Shown here: one piece after another, positions 1 through 3,176 of the stretch
How the letters are laid out: each line of letters starts with the position of its first letter
Numbering within the stretch: the stretch's first letter is position 1
Assembly (NCBI GenBank): GCA_903833025.1
Contig: CAILDT010000617.1
Span: forward strand, 1-6,588
Source: an uncultured Bacteroidota bacterium
GTDB lineage: Bacteria; Bacteroidota; Bacteroidia; 2-12-FULL-35-15
Length of the DNA stretch: 6,588 nucleotides
Direction: 5' to 3'
Notes under the pieces: model-generated
What the model was told of the DNA's origin: nothing
Databases searched by the model: none
What the model saw: only the letters and a program-made list of their open reading frames with translations
Program-made: the position numbers and the translations under genes

Positions 1-65
1 CTCCAATTGTAATTGACTTCGAAAAAGAAAAGGAAGACGCTAAACCGGTGGCAGAAGTAATTTAA
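1..65 (+). CDS. C-terminal end of an unidentified upstream protein (partial)
   Basis: One frame is open from the left edge to a TAA at 63-65 and gives the tail PIVIDFEKEKEDAKPVAEVI. The other two forward frames stop within the first 15 bases. The tail is acidic and lysine-rich, which is typical of a disordered C-terminus, and carries no family signature, so no function is assigned. A strong rho-independent terminator 30 bases downstream supports this being a real gene end. It appears transcriptionally separate from tatA, because that terminator and a new promoter box lie between them. Confidence 0.55.
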   Translation, partial: PIVIDFEKEKEDAKPVAEVI

Positions 66-95
66 TGGATAATTAATAATTGATAATTGATAATG
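64..95. repeat. Heptameric tandem repeat (AATTGAT-type)
   Basis: Starting inside the stop codon of the upstream gene, the sequence runs as 7-bp units AATGGAT, AATTAAT, AATTGAT, AATTGAT and a partial AATG, about 4.6 units with few mismatches. It abuts the terminator hairpin at 96. A second heptameric tract with a related AATT core lies at 3092-3126. Such 7-bp tracts are noncoding; their role is not known to me. Confidence 0.7.
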
Positions 96-130
96 AAGCC
101 CGATAATAAATTTATCGGGCTTTGTTTTTC
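96..130 (+). terminator. Rho-independent terminator of the upstream gene
   Basis: An 11-bp perfect stem (96-106 with 112-122; core AGCCCGATA / TATCGGGCT) with a 5-base loop is followed by a T-rich run on the + strand (TTTGTTTTT ending at 129). Its orientation and position fit termination of the gene ending at 65, insulating tatA from read-through. Confidence 0.86.
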
Positions 131-132
131 TG

Positions 133-140
133 TACTTTTG
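133..140 (+). promoter_or_regulatory. Bacteroidota-type -7 box for tatA
   Basis: TACTTTTG matches the Bacteroidota sigma-ABfr -7 element TAnnTTTG exactly and is followed by CGG. It is 33 bases from the tatA start, predicting a leader of about 25-30 bases. No TTTG -33 element at the expected spacing of about 19-21 bases is seen, because that position falls in the terminator stem. The same box with a very similar flank occurs before the M16 gene (TACTTTTACGG at 3144-3154). Confidence 0.5.
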
Positions 141-173
141 CGGTGCGGATAACAAATAGATACGAATTTACAA

Positions 174-497
174 ATGACTTTTCTTTTCTTAAATCTTGGT
201 GGTGGCGAAGTATTTATAGTGGTACTGGTAATTATTATGTTTTTTGGGTCGGATAAATTACCCGAAATTGCCAAAGGATTAGGCAAAGGCATTAGGCAAA
301 TAAACGATGCAAAAGACCAAATACAAAGCGAAATTCAAAAACATACGGATACTTTTAAAGAAGAAATAGAAAAACATACTTCGGATATTAAAACCGAAAT
401 TAATGAGGCCGGACAAAGTTTTAAACGCCAAATGGACGATGCCGCCACCGCAATTAAGGACGAAGGAAAGGCGATAACTGACACTACGAAGGAGTAA
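174..497 (+). CDS. tatA: Sec-independent (Tat) protein translocase subunit TatA
   Basis: This is a 107-aa protein of the TatA/MttA/Hcf106 family, which oligomerises with TatC in the inner membrane to pass folded twin-arginine substrates. Visible features are a very short N-terminus, a polar residue at the start of the membrane helix (E12), one transmembrane helix (about 12-24), the family hinge F24-G25 followed by SDKLPEIAKGLGKG, and an amphipathic helix on the cytoplasmic face. From residue 43 to 97 the tail is five consecutive 11-residue units, each with hydrophobic residues at positions 1 and 8, an unusually regular amphipathic or coiled helix. Length is ordinary for TatA. The start ATG has an A-rich leader (ACGAATTTACAA) and no Shine-Dalgarno site. 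It is transcribed alone and converges on the kelch gene with only 26 bp between stop codons and no hairpin there. TatB is unlikely, given the typical Bacteroidota TatA/TatC arrangement (family knowledge). Confidence 0.94.
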   Translation: MTFLFLNLGGGEVFIVVLVIIMFFGSDKLPEIAKGLGKGIRQINDAKDQIQSEIQKHTDTFKEEIEKHTSDIKTEINEAGQSFKRQMDDAATAIKDEGKAITDTTKE

Positions 498-523
498 GGC
501 AGACGCTACACCAAACGGAGTTT

Positions 524-1741
524 TTATTCCACCACTATTTTTTGTGTTGCCAGCAGTTTTTTTTCATCCATTACCTCTACAAAATAAGTTCCTTTGGCTA
601 CTCCTGTTAAATTAATTTCTGCTTCACTGCTAACTCCTAACTCATATCTCTTAACTAACTTGCCTTGTGCGTCCATTATTTTTACGGTGGCATTATGCAG
701 TTGTTCCGAAAACTTTATTGTGGTTGTATTTTTAAAAGGATTGGGATAAACGGTGGTGGTTATTTGTTGTAATGTTATTTCGTTTATAGATGCACCCATT
801 TCTGAACTATCGGGCGTATATTGATAAAAATCATTATAAAGTGGGTTGCCATCTTTGCCTCCCCAACCAACATAACCGTAATTACCGATTGAAAAGGAAG
901 CGACCTCATCTCTCGAGTTGCCTGGGAAAGAAGCTTTTGTAACCCATTGGTCTGTTATAGAATTATATTGCCATAATGTTGTTAGGTAGCCACTCGAAAT
1001 TTCACCACAAGTAACATATCCATAATTCCCGATTGAAAAATAACCATTGTCAACGAATTCGTTTATAGGAATAGTCGCTTTTTGTGTCCAATTATCTGTG
1101 ATGGGATTGTATGCCCAAAAATCTGTTGGGTAAATTCCTGTTGAATTTATTCCACCTCCCATATACCCCTCACTATTAATTGAAAAGGAGATACCTTCAA
1201 ATCTTCCTAAACAAGGACAGCTTGTTTTTTGAGTCCAATTATCTAAAGTAGCATCATATTCCCATAAATCATTCAGACAATTAGAAATAGAATCTATACC
1301 TCCAAAAACATATCCTTTATTATTAATTGAAAAAGGAAATGAAGCACCTCTTCTTCCCCCTCCAAAATCTGCTTTTTGTACCCAAATATTTGTATTTGGG
1401 TCATATTGCCACCAAGATTTTTGTGACATTGATCCCATTTGATTCCAACCCAAGCCAACATATCCTTTTCCTTGAATTACTAATGCTGTTGGTCCTTGTA
1501 TAACGCCTCCACCATAATCTGCTTTTTGAGTCCATACATTTGAAAGTTGGTCATATTCCCATAAAGATTTTGACCAAGTATTCGACCAATATCCTCCTCC
1601 GCAAACATATCCTTTAGTACCTATTGAGAAAGATGATGGAGCCCTTAAACAAGAATCTGGAATACTCGCCTTCTGTGTCCAATTATCCGCACTCACATTT
1701 AATGCTGATAAAATAAGTACTGCACAAATAAGTTTTTTCAT
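524..1741 (-). CDS. Secreted six-bladed kelch-repeat protein with T9SS type A sorting domain
   Basis: This 405-aa protein has a Sec signal peptide (MKKLICAVLILSALNVSA, probable cleavage before D19). Residues 19-312 are six consecutive repeats of 48-50 residues, at about 19-67, 68-117, 118-166, 167-215, 216-263 and 264-312. Each opens with a (D/N)xWxxK strand, contains a GYVxGG-like kelch diglycine and ends in a (W/F)xYxxxT-type strand, so the likely fold is a six-bladed beta-propeller. Residues 331-405 form a Por/T9SS type A sorting domain: VYPNPFKNTTTIKF at its start, then the G(K)L and GTYFVEV strands, and KIVVE at the very end. The protein should cross the outer membrane through the type IX system and be released or surface-anchored. 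No enzymatic residues are recognisable; binding to a protein or glycan is an inference. It is transcribed alone, from a -7 box at 1768-1775. C6 in the signal peptide is too early for a lipobox. Confidence 0.94.
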   Translation of the reverse strand: MKKLICAVLILSALNVSADNWTQKASIPDSCLRAPSSFSIGTKGYVCGGGYWSNTWSKSLWEYDQLSNVWTQKADYGGGVIQGPTALVIQGKGYVGLGWNQMGSMSQKSWWQYDPNTNIWVQKADFGGGRRGASFPFSINNKGYVFGGIDSISNCLNDLWEYDATLDNWTQKTSCPCLGRFEGISFSINSEGYMGGGINSTGIYPTDFWAYNPITDNWTQKATIPINEFVDNGYFSIGNYGYVTCGEISSGYLTTLWQYNSITDQWVTKASFPGNSRDEVASFSIGNYGYVGWGGKDGNPLYNDFYQYTPDSSEMGASINEITLQQITTTVYPNPFKNTTTIKFSEQLHNATVKIMDAQGKLVKRYELGVSSEAEINLTGVAKGTYFVEVMDEKKLLATQKIVVE

Positions 1742-1767
1742 ACTGCTTGGTTTTTAAAATTGATAAA

Positions 1768-1775
1768 CAAAAGTA
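1768..1775 (-). promoter_or_regulatory. Bacteroidota-type -7 box for the kelch/T9SS gene
   Basis: On the minus strand this reads TACTTTTG, an exact TAnnTTTG match, 26 bases upstream of the ATG at 1741. No convincing TTTG -33 element is present at 19-21 bases upstream. The leader downstream (TTTATCAATTTTAAAAACC then AAGCAGT) is A/T-rich and without a Shine-Dalgarno site, as is usual in this phylum. Confidence 0.5.
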
Positions 1776-1860
1776 AACAAATCAATTTATATTACACCTT
1801 ATATATATGTACTACCCCAAAAAGGCGAAGTGTTTCCCCAAAAAGTCTTTCCTCTTTTTT

Positions 1861-1880
1861 CAAAAGTACTGGCACTTTTG
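1861..1880. repeat. Short inverted repeat CAAAAGT / ACTTTTG
   Basis: CAAAAGT at 1861-1867 and ACTTTTG at 1874-1880 are perfect complements around a 6-base loop. The left arm plus the next base also reads TACTTTTG on the minus strand, a TAnnTTTG promoter-like box, so it may be a second, weaker start point for leftward transcription. There is no T-tract of terminator type. Confidence 0.45.
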
Positions 1881-1888
1881 TAGTAATT

Positions 1889-2015
1889 GGTAGTAATTTT
1901 CCGAAAATTGGTAGCGATTATTTTAAAATCGGTAGTAAAAACATTCAAAATGGGTAGCGATTTTTGGAAAATCGGTAGTGATTTTGGCAAAAAGGGTTCT
2001 AATTTTACTAAAATC
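1889..2015. repeat. Best-conserved core of the array: six GGTAG units with dyad centres
   Basis: Six units begin at 1889, 1910, 1931, 1953, 1974 and 1995; the first five start with GGTAG and the last with GGTTC. The consensus is GGTAGYGATTTT, three variable bases, then AAAATC. The second part is a spaced dyad, perfect in the unit at 1889 (AATTTT-CCG-AAAATT) and at 1953 (GATTTT-TGG-AAAATC). The outer base pair is A-T in one and G-C in the other, so symmetry is kept while sequence changes. Units at 1931, 1974 and 1995 have lost part of the symmetry. Confidence 0.78.
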
Positions 2016-2021
2016 CTTTCC

Positions 2022-2036
2022 GCTTATTGCATAAGC
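2022..2036. repeat. Spaced palindrome GCTTAT-TGC-ATAAGC
   Basis: This is a perfect 6+3+6 dyad just after the last GGTAG-type unit. Its 15-bp size and 3-base centre equal those of the dyads inside the array units, though the sequence is different. It could be a dimeric regulator site; it is too short to call with confidence. Confidence 0.4.
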
Positions 2037-2220
2037 AGAAACCTTTTTCAGACAAAAAGTGAGTGTTTATATGGTAATGGTGGCTGTTGGGGCTAAAAAG
2101 AGGGCTGTTTTTAGGTAAAAAAATGACTTTTGGAACTAATTATTATTAAAAGGAAACATAGGATATTTACTTATTTTTCATTTGGTTTCAATTAAAATAG
2201 ATTTAACGGATTATAAAATG

Positions 2221-2260
2221 CAGTTTTGCAGTATAAATAAATAAATAAAACTAAAAAATT
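2221..2260 (+). promoter_or_regulatory. Probable promoter box and TAAA-rich leader of the 206-aa gene
   Basis: CAGTTTTG at 2221-2228 matches the -7 consensus TAnnTTTG except for the first base and is followed by CA. Downstream are four TAAA units in tandem (2234-2249) and an A-rich stretch ending at the ATG. A/T-rich TAAA-type leaders replace Shine-Dalgarno sites in Bacteroidota. The only TTTG upstream (2181-2184) is too far away to be a normal -33 element. Confidence 0.35.
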
Positions 2261-2881
2261 ATGAAAAATCAAGATATTATTACCGATGCAACACATATGA
2301 CTAAAGTTGATTTTAAAACTTATGGTTTAAATTTACTAACCGGTTGCGCATCTACTAATTCAAATTTTACTTTTCCAGGAACTATTTACACGCTGTATGT
2401 ATCGCGATATAATGCTTGGGTTTTAAAAAACAGTGAGGGTGAGGTAACTGGCGACCACGTTATAATTCAAACTGCGGATGACAATTTACTTCTTGCAAAA
2501 GCGTCTTATTCATTAGTTGCTACATCGGTTAATAGCCAATCTTCGCACGATTTAATAAAACTTAAAAGTTCGGGTGGCATTTTAACTTCCGAAGGCGGTG
2601 CGTTGGGTGTGTTGCCTAAAGCTCTTATTAAAAGTGTTACTTCTTCTGTTGTTGAAGAAGCTACTATTTCAATTGAAACGTATGATAAATCAGTAGGTAC
2701 AATGGTTTATTGGACAGATTTAACGGCGAGCACTCCGCAGCAAAACGAATTTTTTGCTCAAAAACATATTATCCATTTGGATGGTTTAATTTCTGGTCAT
2801 CAATATGAAATAATAGTTGCTCACAAAGGTTCGGTAAGAAAAGTAATTCTTTCAAATCCTGTAAAAATTTATATTCAGTAA
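2261..2881 (+). CDS. Hypothetical protein with probable C-terminal fibronectin type III-like domain
   Basis: This 206-aa protein has no signal peptide, transmembrane segment, lipobox or T9SS tail. Residues 1-120 are less distinctive; about 16-105 look mainly helical, ending in LKSSGGILTSEGG and a GVLPKALI segment. Residues about 123-206 look like one FN3-type beta-sandwich: alternating strands (ATISIETY, GTMVYWTDL), then the turn DGLISGHQYEIIVAHKG and a closing SNPVKIYIQ, matching the usual L.G..Y...V...G....S.P pattern. This layout resembles small single-FN3 proteins annotated in many Bacteroidota genomes, which I recall from general knowledge; they have no established function. The start at 2261 follows a TAAA-rich leader; M13 (ATG at 2297) is a less likely alternative. 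It is monocistronic: a strong terminator begins 12 bases after the stop. Existence as a gene is well supported; the domain call is moderate and function unknown. Confidence 0.85.
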   Translation: MKNQDIITDATHMTKVDFKTYGLNLLTGCASTNSNFTFPGTIYTLYVSRYNAWVLKNSEGEVTGDHVIIQTADDNLLLAKASYSLVATSVNSQSSHDLIKLKSSGGILTSEGGALGVLPKALIKSVTSSVVEEATISIETYDKSVGTMVYWTDLTASTPQQNEFFAQKHIIHLDGLISGHQYEIIVAHKGSVRKVILSNPVKIYIQ

Positions 2882-2892
2882 GTAAATAAAAG

Positions 2893-2938
2893 AACAAAAA
2901 AAATCCCGCTCTTTAATTAGAGCGGGATTTTTTTTGTT
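2893..2938. terminator. Strong rho-independent terminator, symmetrical
   Basis: A perfect 20-bp stem (2893-2912 with 2919-2938) has core ATCCCGCTCT / AGAGCGGGAT and a 6-base loop TTAATT. The arms are flanked by eight A on the left and eight T on the right, so it can terminate transcription in both directions. It ends the 206-aa gene and shields the following gap. Confidence 0.93.
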
Positions 2939-2948
2939 TGAAAAAGTG

Positions 2949-3090
2949 ATGCTCTTGCCATTTGCGCCCGACCCGCGCGAAGTATACTTTTTTTGCCTTT
3001 GCGCCGCAGGCAATTTAATTAAAGAAAAAAAGATACCGCGTGTGGGCGGGAAATTGGTTGCGATGGAGGAGAATGTTGCCGCCCTTATTT
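2949..3090. other. GC-rich intergenic patches with nested inverted repeats
   Basis: In an AT-rich neighbourhood, 2951-2980 is about 70% GC and 3001-3010 and 3036-3050 are also GC-rich. CGCCC-G-AC-C-CGCG (2965-2977) can pair with CGCG-T-GT-GGGCG (3037-3048), 11 pairs with one bulge and one mismatch. Within it TTGCCT (2993-2998) pairs with AGGCAA (3008-3013). A 54-codon frame from the ATG at 2949 to a TGA at 3111-3113 is open, and the opposite strand is open too, but there is no leader and the frame ends inside a heptameric repeat, so I do not call a gene. It could be a structured RNA, a dispersed intergenic repeat or a gene remnant. Confidence 0.4.
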
Positions 3091-3091
3091 T

Positions 3092-3126
3092 AATTATGAG
3101 TTGTGAATTATGAGTTATGAGTTGAG
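3092..3126. repeat. Heptameric tandem repeat (ARTTRTG-type)
   Basis: Five 7-bp units in register: AATTATG, AGTTGTG, AATTATG, AGTTATG, AGTTGAG. It lies 17 bases upstream of the -7 box of the M16 gene. Unit length and AATT core are shared with the tract at 64-95, but the second half of the unit differs. Confidence 0.75.
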
Positions 3127-3143
3127 GGAGTAATTTCTTTTTC

Positions 3144-3176
3144 TACTTTTACGGCTCAAATAAATAAATATATATA
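3144..3176 (+). promoter_or_regulatory. -7 box and A/T-rich leader of the M16 protease gene
   Basis: TACTTTTA at 3144-3151 matches TAnnTTTG except for the last base; with its flank it differs from the tatA box at one base in 11 (TACTTTTACGG against TACTTTTGCGG). The leader after it (CAAATAAATAAATATATATA) contains TAAA units and no Shine-Dalgarno site. No convincing -33 element is seen. Confidence 0.5.

Larger units (their letters stand above)
1815..2130. repeat. Degenerate 21-bp-periodic tandem array (about 15 units)
   Basis: Cutting the sequence every 21 bases from 1815 (one unit, 1941-1962, is 22) gives 15 units that align in register to 2130. Fourteen of 15 units end in TT at columns 20-21 and 14 of 15 carry AA at columns 8-9. 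Neighbouring units also share longer blocks: CCCCAAAAAG at 1815 and 1836, GGTAG in the middle units, GGCTGTT at 2082 and 2103. There are no spacers, so it is not CRISPR. Both strands are open in more than one frame and read as degenerate heptapeptides (for example GSDFWKI, GSDFGKK, GSNFTKI on the + strand). Whether this is decayed coding sequence, a protein-binding array or curved DNA cannot be decided here. Confidence 0.78.
1742..2260. other. 519-bp divergent intergenic region, no gene
   Basis: This gap separates the leftward kelch gene from the rightward 206-aa gene. It holds a promoter box for the kelch gene (1768-1775), a 21-bp-periodic array (1815-2130), two small dyads (1861-1880, 2022-2036) and an AT-rich leader with TAAA repeats before 2261. 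The stretch 2131-2218 is AT-rich and I see nothing specific in it. Short open frames of 63-69 codons exist on both strands across the array, but they overlap each other, lack leaders and only mirror the 21-bp periodicity, so none is called as a gene. Confidence 0.8.

Noticed and set aside
62..292. Minus-strand 76-codon frame opposite tatA
   Set aside because: It crosses the terminator and the tatA start and has no recognisable features.
498..523. A terminator between tatA and the kelch gene
   Set aside because: In the 26 bp between stops I find no stem of more than 3-4 bp and no T-tract after one.
524..1741. Kelch protein as a lipoprotein
   Set aside because: The only cysteine in the signal peptide is residue 6, far before the hydrophobic core ends, so no lipobox is present.
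1760..2096. Three open frames of 63-69 codons (1760-1957 +, 1799-1990 -, 1887-2096 +) as small genes
   Set aside because: They overlap on both strands, lack leaders or promoter boxes in the right place, and their content is fully explained by the 21-bp periodicity.
1815..2130. 21-bp array as a CRISPR array
   Set aside because: Units are contiguous with no unique spacers, 21 bp is the full period, and no cas gene is near.
2949..3113. 54-codon frame starting at ATG 2949 as a real gene
   Set aside because: No A-rich leader, no family resemblance, ends inside a heptameric repeat, and the opposite strand is equally open; kept only as a note on the GC-rich block.
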